This document shows positions 35,101 to 42,335 of a stretch of 64,000 bases of DNA, piece after piece. The stretch is from an uncultured Alphaproteobacteria bacterium (GTDB lineage: Bacteria; Pseudomonadota; Alphaproteobacteria; CADEGL01). The stretch is from positions 1-64,000 of the forward strand of contig CADEGL010000001.1 in the NCBI GenBank assembly GCA_902826885.1, given 5' to 3'. Within the stretch, counting starts at the first letter, position 1. Each line of letters begins with the position of its first letter. A program made the translations under genes and the position numbers. Under the pieces are notes generated by a model. That model searched no databases and was not told the origin of the DNA. It was given only the letters and a program-made list of their open reading frames with translations.

Positions 35101-35243
35101 GCCGTGTCCGGATCATAGAAGCCCCAATCCTGGGGCAGGTGAGAGCGGCGATCGAGCTTGAAGCCGAAATCCAGGAACTGAACGCCGCTGTTCGGCACCA
35201 GCGTGACCGGATCGGGGAAGTCGATCAGTTCGTTCAACGCCAT
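32193..35243 (-). CDS. srfB: SrfB-like protein, actin/Hsp70-like ATPase
   Basis: This 1016-aa cytoplasmic protein is of the SrfB family. After a ~255-aa N-terminal region it shows an actin/Hsp70-type ATPase: phosphate-1 DLGNSRSCG (261-269), phosphate-2 IDVGGGTTDLV (595-605) and an adenosine-site-like LLLLSGRPSRLPAV (791-804). Conserved stretches such as RYLWDDD and RRIILTMPTAM lie between. It is the first gene of the nine-gene operon. The 278-bp spacer upstream (35244-35521), shared with a divergent membrane-protein gene, must hold its promoter; I see no clear operator there. It probably acts as a nucleotide-switched scaffold or motor with SrfC, which is inference. Confidence 0.82.
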   Translation of the reverse strand: MALNELIDFPDPVTLVPNSGVQFLDFGFKLDRRSHLPQDWGFYDPDTALNDESMPQVVRRGGEDPKGRESYGIDIKAVLAMVDRAWLPLPLFWRQKSGAFFKGPTNWARVYICQLDSPDERGNQYRVVVALDTTLMPFVETEAYLAPSPSDAKDGRPFALPPQDDPHIDWFCQQEWVRAWAFEAFKEMKAREEQRRTGRRIDSAVSDAQAAEDMQGKHEHVARYRALLDLLHQLQLFRQVVVIDRETDPRPTPIDVDFVLDLGNSRSCGLLIEREPNEMKVDITRAVALQLRDLSQPELVYREPFESRVEFNRASFGRDQLSHKSGRAEAFSWPTVVRVGPEASRLAGRRQGSEGASGMSSPKRYLWDDDRRHDSWRFNTALATGELPPPATGVAFTTMINEDGEALHLIDGAAGGDRLFPSIRALYSRRNLMSFALAEILLHALVQINSASHRVRRPVNANLPRRLRRIILTMPTAMSVQERLIFESQAKAARDLVYLSLGLAQTRTREGQGVDRHLEYSPEVRIARQGAAPDADLGPPISVQWDEASATQAVYLYTQIQRNFSADARAFFDQMRHPNNAQDPARKDKLRIATIDVGGGTTDLVITTLTVEGPGTTVTISPKHDFREGFNLAGDDAVLRIVREHVISAIRTALMERGTRDRADGTLNLFFGGDRSGILPVQLLRRQQFALQIATPIALSMLSDYERYSPLRPVERVERRVREFFKPGSGPSHELIEYLNDEFRREGFEGFDIMDVPVVVDPAAIDLTVRGVFLETLQALGELVWRYGCDLLLLSGRPSRLPAVKAILDETGCLPAHRIVPLHQFRVGSWYPFRDYRETIADPKTTAAVGAMVCLLGEGQLVGFNFRARDLKPGSTARVFGKIDKDRRLPHADEYYRDMQLDDPDWDLPQTQFEFRGPMALGFRQLPADWWPATALYFIDYRDDDARTRLNDKTPLKVTLRRARRQIKSGATDGFEIDRIEDSEGRTVAPNLLRLRLQTIDEAQGYWLDTGIILGQ

Positions 35244-35521
35244 CGGAAAACGTTCTTTCCCCGCAAGGCCTTAGGGCCGCCGGCTGGAGGCATGCCAAAA
35301 TAGCCCATGGGTCGGCTAGGCCACAACCGGAACAAGGGCATGGCGGTTCCCGCCGGTTATCGCTTCACCGGCCGCAAATCCGCCGGAAACGACCGTGCCG
35401 CCCGACGTCCGACCGGGCGGCCGATTGAAGAGCGCGGCCGGCTGCTGATCGCCTGCTGAACGCCATAGCGATCGCCGATCCCATGGGCCGCCAGGCTCCG
35501 CGGCCGTTGAATCCGTAACTA

Positions 35522-36430
35522 TTGCCGCCTAAGAAGAAGCCGGTCGCCCGTGGCTTTCGGGGGAAAGCGGCATTGGCTTCGTTCTTGGCACATCCTTGGT
35601 TGCGTTTTCTGCGGCGACTGGCGGACCGGATACTGTCGCCGGCTCTGTCGATGTTCGCCGCCGGCATCGCCTTCTTCGGTCTGCTCGCCATCTTTCCGGC
35701 CATCGCCCTCTTCGTGACGGTGTACGGGCTTGTCGCCAATGCGGCCGACGTGCAACGCCATCTGTCACCTCTGCGCGGCCTGATTCCCTATGAGGCATAC
35801 GACCTGTTGGCCGAGCAACTCACGGCCCTCAGCATGCGCGATGACAGCCAGCTCAGTTTCGGCGCGGCCTTCGGATTTATCCTAGCCGTGTGGAGCGCCG
35901 CCAGCGGCAGCAAGGCGCTCATGTCCGGGTTGAACTTCGCCTATGCTGCGGAAGAACGGCGGAATTACGCTCACAGAACCGGATTGGCCCTCGCGCTTAC
36001 CTTCGGTGGAATCGGCGTGGCGATGATCGTCATGACCGCCGTCATCGGTTTGTCGCTGGCGCTTAAGTTCTTGGCGCTTCCCGCTGAACTGCACGAGGTC
36101 GTGCGTCTGATCCGCTGGCTGGGCCTCGGCGCGCTGACAATCGCGGCCATGATGCTGCTGTATCGGTTCGGCCCCAGCCATCGACCGCGCCACATCTATT
36201 ATCTAATTCCCGGCGCGGTCATCGCCAGCGCCCTCTGGCTTCTGGCGTCGGCCGGCTTCTCTCTCTACATCGAGAATTTCGGGGCTTACGACCGGATGTT
36301 CGGTTCCGTGGGGGCGGCCGTCGTCTTGCTGATGTGGTTTTACGTCTCGGCCTACGCCGTGTGTATCGGCGCCGAGATCAATGCCGAACTGGAGCGCGAA
36401 GCCGAAACCGTCGCGCGGCAGCGGAGCTAG
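35522..36430 (+). CDS. YihY/virulence factor BrkB family membrane protein
   Basis: This is 302 aa from a TTG start at 35522 (a downstream start is possible). Six to seven transmembrane helices show the family signature: ALSMFAAGIAFFGLLAIFPAI at the first helix, FGAAFGFILAVWSAASGSKALM in the middle, and FGSVGAAVVLLMWFYVSAYAVCIGAEINAELE at the end. These proteins were once called ribonuclease BN, but that assignment was wrong and their role is unknown. They are inner-membrane proteins. It is divergent from srfB. Membership of the Srf-type block is unlikely but cannot be excluded. Confidence 0.85.
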   Translation: MPPKKKPVARGFRGKAALASFLAHPWLRFLRRLADRILSPALSMFAAGIAFFGLLAIFPAIALFVTVYGLVANAADVQRHLSPLRGLIPYEAYDLLAEQLTALSMRDDSQLSFGAAFGFILAVWSAASGSKALMSGLNFAYAAEERRNYAHRTGLALALTFGGIGVAMIVMTAVIGLSLALKFLALPAELHEVVRLIRWLGLGALTIAAMMLLYRFGPSHRPRHIYYLIPGAVIASALWLLASAGFSLYIENFGAYDRMFGSVGAAVVLLMWFYVSAYAVCIGAEINAELEREAETVARQRS

Positions 36431-36517
36431 GCGAACATGCCATGGGAATGCTTTGTCGCCGGTGCCTGCCCCCGATAAACTGCCGATATTCGTTCCTCCA
36501 TTCGAAGGCTTCTCCCA

Positions 36518-37270
36518 ATGAACTTTCACCCTCTCCGTCTCCTTCCCTGCGCCTTGGTGGTAGCGGGTCTTGCGACTGCATCCTTACCGGTGCGCGCGGG
36601 CGATATGGCACCGCAGATAGCGATGACGTCGCCCAAGACCGGCAAGCCCGAAAATCCGGGCGATCTCATGCCGAAGGCAACGGCGGTAGCAAAGAAGTTC
36701 CTCGAAGACCCGGAATGGACCGCCTTGCGGAACATGTTGGGCGGTGCGACCGCCGTGGCCATTTTCCCCGAGTTGACTCAGGCCGGCTTCCTGCTCGCGG
36801 CCGAGGGCGGAAGCGGCGTGTTCATGGTGCGCCACGGCAATACCTGGAGCGATCCGGTCTTCGTCGAACTGGCCGGAACAACGGTTGGCTTCCAAGCCGG
36901 CGCACAAGTCATCGAAGGCGTCTTGGTCCTGATGTCCGACGACGGCCCGGAGCGGATGTTGAAAGGCGCTTTCGGCATGGGTGGACAGGCCTCGATTGCG
37001 GTGGCCGATCTTGGCCTCGGCGGCGGCACGTCCGGCAGCGGTAAGACCGGCATCAACAGTTTCTTCATTTCCTACGGCCAAGGCCTCTTCGCCGGCGGCG
37101 CGATCGGCGGCAGTCAGATCACGCAAAGCAAGGAATACAACCTGTTCACCTACGGTCAGGGCTACGACGCCGGTAAGATCATCGGCGGCTGGAGCGGCAA
37201 GGTAAGCAGCGCGGCGGCCCTCCAGAAGATTCTGAACGACGGCACCGCGCGCGCCTGGAAGGGCAAGTGA
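36518..37270 (+). CDS. SYLF (Ysc84-type) lipid-binding domain protein, secreted
   Basis: This 250-aa protein has a signal peptide (cleavage near VRAGD). The SYLF domain runs ~55-250: AVAIFPELTQAGFLLAAEGGSGVFMVR, VELAGTTVGFQAGAQ, VLMSDDGPERML and a Gly-rich stretch before NLFTYGQGYDAGKIIGGW. Eukaryotic SYLF domains bind phosphoinositides; bacterial ones are periplasmic or lipoprotein forms of unknown ligand. It is likely monocistronic, as no gene partner overlaps it. Confidence 0.85.
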   Translation: MNFHPLRLLPCALVVAGLATASLPVRAGDMAPQIAMTSPKTGKPENPGDLMPKATAVAKKFLEDPEWTALRNMLGGATAVAIFPELTQAGFLLAAEGGSGVFMVRHGNTWSDPVFVELAGTTVGFQAGAQVIEGVLVLMSDDGPERMLKGAFGMGGQASIAVADLGLGGGTSGSGKTGINSFFISYGQGLFAGGAIGGSQITQSKEYNLFTYGQGYDAGKIIGGWSGKVSSAAALQKILNDGTARAWKGK

Positions 37271-37331
37271 CGGAACTTCGGCGGCCTACGAATTAACCCT
37301 TATCTTTCTATGGGTGTTGGCGGGTGCTATG

Positions 37332-37360
37332 ATCTCCCGAGTTTTGATAGCTCGGGAGGT
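37332..37360 (+). promoter_or_regulatory. Hairpin masking the SD of the aa3 oxidase subunit IV peptide gene
   Basis: CTCCCGAG (37334-37341) and CTCGGGAG (37351-37358) form a perfect 8-bp stem. G-U and A-U pairs extend it to 37332/37360, and the loop is 9 nt. The SD GGGAGG (37354-37359) is fully within the 3' arm, with the ATG at 37365. Translation would need the stem to open. No T-run follows. Confidence 0.55.
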
Positions 37361-37364
37361 CGCA

Positions 37365-37490
37365 ATGTCCGTGACTCACGAACTCGATCAAATCACGCAG
37401 CAAAATTGGGCCAATTTCAAAAAACTGATGACCGGTTCGGTCATTGGCGTACTTGCCACGGTGGGGTTGCTGGCCTTGTTTCTGCTTTAG
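37365..37490 (+). CDS. aa3-type cytochrome c oxidase subunit IV-like small protein
   Basis: This 41-aa protein has a short polar N-terminus (HELDQITQQNWANFKKLM) followed by a single transmembrane helix to the end. The W-x-x-F-K-K-L before the helix is characteristic of the short subunit IV of alphaproteobacterial aa3 oxidases, in which one helix packs against subunits I and III. The SD is GGGAGG at good spacing, but folded into a hairpin. It is an orphan here, with no cox genes nearby. It is too short for most ORF cut-offs, and the call rests on motif and size. Confidence 0.7.
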   Translation: MSVTHELDQITQQNWANFKKLMTGSVIGVLATVGLLALFLL

Positions 37491-37505
37491 CATCGCTCGA
37501 AAAAA

Positions 37506-37535
37506 ACGGCCCGCCCCCTCGAAGGGGCGGGCCGT
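37506..37535 (-). terminator. Intrinsic terminator between convergent small genes
   Basis: ACGGCCCGCCCC (37506-37517) and GGGGCGGGCCGT (37524-37535) form a perfect 12-bp stem with a 6-nt loop. Read on the minus strand it is followed by a T-run (A 37501-37505 on plus), so it fits as terminator of the 37641 gene. It may also stop plus-strand transcripts. Confidence 0.75.
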
Positions 37536-37640
37536 AAAGTTTCAGCCTCTCGGCTGGGAGGGGCGCGACCGTACCGCGCGACCGCCCGCCCGTTGATCGA
37601 GAAATTCTGAAGATTGGCTTAGATATTCCTAACGGGCCGT

Positions 37641-37847
37641 TCAGCTCTTGATCAGCTTTTCGATGGCCTCGGCGCCTTCCTGGCTATGAATCCAGCGCTC
37701 CGCCTCGCCTTCCGTGTCGAACTTGATGGGCACCCGGTGTGGGCGCTCCCGTCCAGGGGCGGGCACGAAAACCTCGAAAGTGCCGGCGTGGCGGGCATCT
37801 TTGGTGGCCGCCACGTACGGTTTAGGCAGTTCTTTCTTCTTTTTCAT
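37641..37847 (-). CDS. Small basic hypothetical protein
   Basis: This 68-aa protein starts with KKKK and has the look of a small folded domain: GTFEVFVPAP, then VPIKFDTEGEAERWIHSQEGAEAIEKLI, a strand followed by a helix. It resembles the short DUF-type proteins common in alphaproteobacteria but I cannot name a family. There is no membrane segment. A terminator on its own strand lies ~105 bp downstream, supporting transcription as a single gene. Confidence 0.55.
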   Translation of the reverse strand: MKKKKELPKPYVAATKDARHAGTFEVFVPAPGRERPHRVPIKFDTEGEAERWIHSQEGAEAIEKLIKS

Positions 37848-38035
37848 CGGGGTAGCATTTCTCTCCAGGCCTCGTAAACCGCCAAAAAACCGAGAAAGAC
37901 GGCCACGTCAAGGGACCTAAACATCCTTGGTGCCCCTGCGAATAGAGTTGGCTTTTGGCCGTTTTTGGGATGTATCCTTAAGCCATCATCGCCAAAATGG
38001 GGGTACCATGAGGCGGTAGGGACTCGTTCCCGCGC

Positions 38036-38071
38036 GGCCCGCATGTTTTTGTCTAAGGGGCTAAGCGGGCC
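38036..38071 (+). promoter_or_regulatory. Stem in the 5' leader of the cold-shock gene
   Basis: GGCCCGC (38036-38042) and GCGGGCC (38065-38071) can pair across a 22-nt loop, ending 28 bases before the cold-shock ATG. The ~250 bp from 37848 to 38099 hold no gene. Structured leaders are known to control cspA mRNAs, so a regulatory role is possible but not shown. Confidence 0.3.
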
Positions 38072-38099
38072 CCACGCACTCTATCATCGGAGCTAGGAT

Positions 38100-38309
38100 A
38101 TGCCTGTCGGCAAGGTTAAGTGGTTTAACAGCACCAAGGGTTTCGGTTTCATTCAGCCGGACAGCGGTGGTCCGGACGTGTTCGTCCACATCTCCGCGGT
38201 CCAGCGCGCCGGTCTCGGCGATCTGGCGGAAGGTCAGAAGATCTCCTACGAGGAGAAGATGGATCCGAAGCGCGGCAAGAGCTCGGCGGAAAATCTCAAG
38301 GCCGTCTAA
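38100..38309 (+). CDS. Cold-shock protein, CspA family
   Basis: This 69-aa protein is a single cold-shock domain with the RNP1 motif KGFGFIQ and RNP2 VFVHIS intact, preceded by [11 protein letters not shown]. It binds single-stranded nucleic acid and loosens RNA structure. It has an SD GGAG eight to ten bases ahead of the ATG and a strong terminator just after the stop, so it is monocistronic. The leader may be long and structured. Confidence 0.92.
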   Translation: MPVGKVKWFNSTKGFGFIQPDSGGPDVFVHISAVQRAGLGDLAEGQKISYEEKMDPKRGKSSAENLKAV

Positions 38310-38330
38310 GCCTCACCCGTACGCGACGTT

Positions 38331-38363
38331 AAAAGGGCACCGGCACAAGCCGGTGCCCTTTTT
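38331..38363 (+). terminator. Intrinsic terminator of the cold-shock gene
   Basis: AAAAGGGCACCGGC (38331-38344) pairs with GCCGGTGCCCTTTT (38349-38362) around an ACAA loop, giving a 14-bp stem that ends in a T-run. It is a textbook intrinsic terminator. Confidence 0.92.
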
Positions 38364-38458
38364 CTTTGCCGCCAGCGCACCAGGAATTTCTCCCTGCCAT
38401 GCTTGAGGCAGATGCGATAATTTTCCAATCCGTTCCTCAGCTTCGGAAAAATCCATCC

Positions 38459-40048
38459 ATGCCGCATAACGATTTCGATGTCGTCATCGTGGGCGCCGGC
38501 TTCGCCGGCCTCTATATGCTCCACAAGGCTCGCACACTCGGGCTTAGCGCCCATGTTCTGGAGGCGGCGGGCGGCGTCGGCGGCACGTGGTACTACAACC
38601 GCTATCCCGGCGCGCGTTGCGACGTCGAAAGCATGGAGTACTCCTACCAGTTCTCGCACGAGCTGCAGCAGGAGTGGAACTGGTCCGAAGTCTATTCCCC
38701 GCAAGAGGAAATCCTGCGCTACGCCAACCATGTGGCCGATCGCTTCGATCTGCGCCGAGACATCCGTTTCAACACACGCGTGAACGCCGCCACGTTCGAC
38801 GATGCGACAGGCCGCTGGACGCTAGAAACCGAAAGCGGCCAGCGCGTCACGGGCAAGTACTGCGTGATGGGTACGGGATGCCTGTCCACCACCAACACGC
38901 CGTTCAAAGGCGTCGAGACCTTCGAAGGCGCCACCTACCACACCGGCAACTGGCCACATGAGAAGGTGGACTTCACGGGCTTGCGCGTTGGCGTGATCGG
39001 CACGGGCTCGTCGGCCATCCAGGCGATTCCCGTGATCGCCCAGGAAGCGCGGCATCTCTATGTCTTCCAGCGCACGCCCAACTATACGGTGCCCGCGCGT
39101 AACCGCCCTCTCACGCCCGAGGTGCGCGACCCCATCAAGGCCGACTATGCGGGCTTCCGGGCACGCGCGAAGACGATGGCGAGCGGCATTCTTTACGAGT
39201 TCAATCCGAAATCGGCCCTCGAGGTCACGCCCGAGGAGCGGCAACGCGAGTACGAGAAACGGTGGCGCGACGGCGGCGTCACCTTCATGGGCGCTTTCGC
39301 CGACCTGATCGCCAGTCACGAATCCAACGAGACGGCCGCCGAGTTCGTGCGCGGCAAAATCCGTGAGATCGTGAAAGACCCTCAGGTTGCCGAGCTTCTT
39401 TCGCCGAAGAACGTCATCGGCTGCAAACGCCTGTGCGTGGACACCGATTACTGGACGACCTTCAACCGCCCCAACGTCACGTTGGTGGACGTCAGCAAGA
39501 AGCCCATCGAGAAAATCACGCAAAAGGGCGTCAAGACGGGCGGCAAGGAGTACGAATTGGACGCCCTGGTCTTCGCGACCGGCTTCGACGCCATGACGGG
39601 CACGCTCTTGGCCATGGATATCCGTGGCCGGAATGGCGCCAAGCTGCGCGAGAAATGGGCGGAGGTGCCTTACAACTACCTCGGCCTGGCGGTCGCAGGC
39701 TTCCCCAATTTCTTCACCGTCACCGGCCCCGGCAGCCCGTCGGTCTTCGCCAACATGATGAATGCCATCGAGCAGCATGTGGACTGGATCGGCGACTGCA
39801 TGGTCTTCATGGAGCAGAAAGGCATCCAGCAGATCGAGCCCAAACCGGACGCGGAAGCGGAGTGGGTGGAACATGTCTCCGCGGTGGGCGCCGTCTCGCT
39901 CCGCTCCCATTGCGATTCGTGGTACTTGGGCTCCAACATCGCGGGAAAGCCACGGGTCTTTTCACCCTATATCGGCCCGGTGCCCGACTACGCGAAGAAG
40001 TGCGAGGACGTGGCCGCCAAGGGTTACGAGGGCTTCGTCCTCCGCTGA
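38459..40048 (+). CDS. Flavin-containing Baeyer-Villiger-type monooxygenase
   Basis: From ATG 38459 this is 529 aa. It has an FAD Rossmann motif GAGFAG (12-17), the GGTWYYNRYPGARCD stretch typical of cyclohexanone/phenylacetone monooxygenases, and the fingerprint F-x-G-x3-H-x3-W-P at 155-166. A second Rossmann motif for NADPH follows (GVIGTGSSAIQ), and ATGFDA comes later. It should insert oxygen next to a ketone to give an ester or lactone, using NADPH and O2 in the cytoplasm. The ketone is not identifiable. A frame extension to 38366 looks non-coding. It converges on the DUF350 gene with only a few bases between. Confidence 0.85.
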   Translation: MPHNDFDVVIVGAGFAGLYMLHKARTLGLSAHVLEAAGGVGGTWYYNRYPGARCDVESMEYSYQFSHELQQEWNWSEVYSPQEEILRYANHVADRFDLRRDIRFNTRVNAATFDDATGRWTLETESGQRVTGKYCVMGTGCLSTTNTPFKGVETFEGATYHTGNWPHEKVDFTGLRVGVIGTGSSAIQAIPVIAQEARHLYVFQRTPNYTVPARNRPLTPEVRDPIKADYAGFRARAKTMASGILYEFNPKSALEVTPEERQREYEKRWRDGGVTFMGAFADLIASHESNETAAEFVRGKIREIVKDPQVAELLSPKNVIGCKRLCVDTDYWTTFNRPNVTLVDVSKKPIEKITQKGVKTGGKEYELDALVFATGFDAMTGTLLAMDIRGRNGAKLREKWAEVPYNYLGLAVAGFPNFFTVTGPGSPSVFANMMNAIEQHVDWIGDCMVFMEQKGIQQIEPKPDAEAEWVEHVSAVGAVSLRSHCDSWYLGSNIAGKPRVFSPYIGPVPDYAKKCEDVAAKGYEGFVLR

Positions 40049-40054
40049 TCGCCG

Positions 40055-40471
40055 CTAATACGTCATGCAGGCCGCGCTAAGCCCGCCGGTCACGATGGAG
40101 GCAACCGCCAGCGTGATGCCGGCGGCCACGTTGTTATCCTCGATCCGGCGGGACAGGTCGCGCAACGCCAGGTTGGCCGCGACGAAGACAATCAATTGAA
40201 CGGCCAAGCCGATCGCGCTCCAAACCGCCATGTCCAGCAGCGTGGCGCTGTTCACGATCGCGCTGGCGAGCGGCAAGGTGAAGCCGACCACGGCACCGCC
40301 GAGGCTCACCGCCGCGGCCGTATTGCCCGCACGGATAAGGGCGCCTTCGCGATGCGGCGTCACCGCCATATAAAAAAGAAGGAAGGCCGTCTCCGCGACC
40401 AGTGCCGCGGCCAGATAGGCCAGGAAACTGCCGAGCCCCTGCAGGGAAATCATGATGTCCATGGCGCTCAC
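40055..40471 (-). CDS. DUF350 membrane protein (YjfL-like)
   Basis: This 138-aa protein has four transmembrane helices in two repeats, with the DUF350 pattern of a charged loop (TPHREGALIRAGN) and LGGAVVGFTLPLASAI. It is the last gene of a three-gene minus-strand operon with a DUF1190 gene and a glutathionylspermidine-synthase-like gene. Its ATG overlaps the preceding stop (ATGA). The same trio occurs as yjfL, yjfM and yjfC in enterobacteria. The function is unknown. Confidence 0.8.
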   Translation of the reverse strand: MSAMDIMISLQGLGSFLAYLAAALVAETAFLLFYMAVTPHREGALIRAGNTAAAVSLGGAVVGFTLPLASAIVNSATLLDMAVWSAIGLAVQLIVFVAANLALRDLSRRIEDNNVAAGITLAVASIVTGGLSAACMTY

Positions 40472-41601
40472 TCGAAATAGTGGGGGATGAACCGGCTGGT
40501 ATCGCGGGTGATGGCGGTAGAGTCCTCGCGGATGCCCATACCGGCGGGCTCGCTCGCCACGACCCAGGAACCGATTACCGGATAGTTGCCGTCAAATTCT
40601 GGCATGGGCGTGAAGGCCTGATAGACGAACCCTTCGGCGCCATACGCCCCGCTCGTCTCGGTGATGACACCACCGCCCGCTTCCAGAACCTGGACGTTTG
40701 AACCCTCGCGGCTGTAGATCGGCTTGCGCACGCGCTTGCCCTCAATCCCGCCCGGCTCCAACGAAGCAGGCAATAGGTTCGGATGATCCGGCGCCATCTC
40801 CCACAAGAGAGCCAGCGCCGCCTTGTTCGAGAGCACCATCTTCCACGCCGGCTCGATGACCTTGGTCACGCCGCTGAGAAGGGGCGCGCCGAACTCTTCG
40901 GTGACGAGCCACTCCCAGGGATAGAGCTTGAACAAGGCGCCGATGCGGCGGTTGCCGAGATCGACGAAATCGCGCCCGTTCCACCCAATATCCTCGATGT
41001 CGATTCGTTCGGTCACGAGCCCGGCCTGGACCGCCGTGTCGCGCAGATATTCGATCGTGCCGCCGTCCTCGGCATGGTCCTTCACCGACGAGAAATAGAG
41101 GCGCTCGCGGCCAAGCCCGAACTTCCGCCAAGCGTCGATGAGACGCTCATGAATCGAGTTGAACTGGTCGTGCCCCGGCGAAACAGCTTCTAGCCAATCC
41201 CATTGCACAACGGCCGCCTCGAAGAGGGCCGTCGGCGTGTCGGCATTGTATTCGAGCAGCCGCGGCGGCCCCTCGCCGCCATAGCAAAAATCGAAACGGC
41301 CATAGAGATTCTTTTCGCCGGCCTGCCAACTTCCTTGAATGGCGTCCCACGCCGCCCGCGGAATGCGCAAGCGCTCATAGGCCTCTTCGCCCGTTTTCAC
41401 GACCTGTGCGACGAGCGCCAGCGCCATCTGCTCGACCTCGGCGGTGGCCGCTTCGATCTCATCGACCTCCGCCGCCGTGAACCGATAAAAGGCCGTCTCG
41501 TCCCAATAGGGCGCGCCGTCGATCGTGTGGAATACAAAACCGAGATCCCGCTCGACATGCTCGCGCCAATCGGGGCGAGGCGTCGCCAAAAGGCGCTCCA
41601 C
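40468..41601 (-). CDS. Glutathionylspermidine synthase family ATP-grasp protein (YjfC/YgiC-like)
   Basis: This 377-aa protein matches the synthetase half of glutathionylspermidine synthase: RFDFCYGGEGPPRLLEYNADTPTALFEAA, then FKLYPWEWL, KMVLSNKAALALLWE and YSREGSNV, the ATP-grasp core. YjfC/YgiC proteins lack the amidase half and their substrate is unknown; glutathionylspermidine formation has not been shown for them as far as I recall. It starts three bases after the DUF1190 stop. It is cytoplasmic and may modify a peptide or polyamine linked to the DUF1190 and DUF350 membrane proteins. Confidence 0.82.
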   Translation of the reverse strand: MERLLATPRPDWREHVERDLGFVFHTIDGAPYWDETAFYRFTAAEVDEIEAATAEVEQMALALVAQVVKTGEEAYERLRIPRAAWDAIQGSWQAGEKNLYGRFDFCYGGEGPPRLLEYNADTPTALFEAAVVQWDWLEAVSPGHDQFNSIHERLIDAWRKFGLGRERLYFSSVKDHAEDGGTIEYLRDTAVQAGLVTERIDIEDIGWNGRDFVDLGNRRIGALFKLYPWEWLVTEEFGAPLLSGVTKVIEPAWKMVLSNKAALALLWEMAPDHPNLLPASLEPGGIEGKRVRKPIYSREGSNVQVLEAGGGVITETSGAYGAEGFVYQAFTPMPEFDGNYPVIGSWVVASEPAGMGIREDSTAITRDTSRFIPHYFE

Positions 41602-41604
41602 GAA

Positions 41605-42150
41605 CTAGCTGCCCGAGCTGGAACGATAGGACGCCGCCTTGCTGCCGAACCCGCTGCGGGAAACAGGCGTCACCTGCGTCGCGGGACGGAATGCGGTCGC
41701 GCTACTGGCTCCCGCGCCGGCAAAACTGCCGACGTTCAGGAACTTGCCGTTCCTGGCCATGACCGCGGAATTATCCACCCCACGATAGACCGGCGCGTTG
41801 AACCGGTTGCCGCCCATCATGTTGCCCAGCATGTACCCCATCATCATCGGCATGAAGAAGCCCGTGCCGCCGCTGCTGACCGTACTGGCCTGAGGCGTCT
41901 CGCAATTGCCGGCCCCGAACTCCTTCTCGCACTCTTCCTTACGGGAAAATCGGGGCGCCTGCGCGAGGTAGTCCCGTTCGCTTTGCGTCTTGGCGTCCAG
42001 GCAGACGGACTCGCTATAGACACCCGCGCAATCCTTCACGTCGGAAAAAAACTTGGCGTCCTTCGGCACCTGGTCGTCTTCCCCACAGGCGGCCAACACC
42101 ATCGTCGCGCTGCCCAACAGCGCCAAACGGATCGAACGGGACTTCTTCAT
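41605..42150 (-). CDS. DUF1190 lipoprotein-like protein (YjfM/YgiB-like)
   Basis: This 181-aa protein has an N-terminal lipoprotein-type signal (VLAAC near residue 22). Next comes KDAKFFSDVKDCAGVYSESVCLDA, the cysteine-bearing DUF1190 core, then a Met/Gly-rich segment (MPMMMGYMLGNMMGG) and a Ser/Ala-rich tail ending SSSGS. It is the first gene of the yjfM-yjfC-yjfL-like operon, with an SD AAGGA. It probably sits at the periplasmic face. The upstream 42151-42335 region is shared with the divergent lipid-kinase gene and holds no other gene. Confidence 0.78.
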   Translation of the reverse strand: MKKSRSIRLALLGSATMVLAACGEDDQVPKDAKFFSDVKDCAGVYSESVCLDAKTQSERDYLAQAPRFSRKEECEKEFGAGNCETPQASTVSSGGTGFFMPMMMGYMLGNMMGGNRFNAPVYRGVDNSAVMARNGKFLNVGSFAGAGASSATAFRPATQVTPVSRSGFGSKAASYRSSSGS

Positions 42151-42335
42151 CGTCGATGATTCCTTTTTTTATGACGGTGAGTATGGCCGTGCGGACCAGA
42201 GCGAACAAGCGGCCCTCGCCCATGCCATTCCCATGCTCCGCAACGGGCGTGTACGCTCGGAACCGCGGCCCCGCTGCAACGTTGACAGAAACGGGCGTCG
42301 TCCCCCCGGCCCCGCTGCACGTCCTGGAGGCGGGC

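Noticed and set aside
17388-35243. Srf block as a type VI secretion cluster
   Set aside because: PpkA-like and VWA features suggested it, but no TssB/C, ClpV, VgrG, Hcp or IcmF-like gene is present.
37848-38099. Small minus-strand gene upstream of the cold-shock gene
   Set aside because: The 66-codon frame has no SD or family look and overlaps the leader; treated as non-coding.
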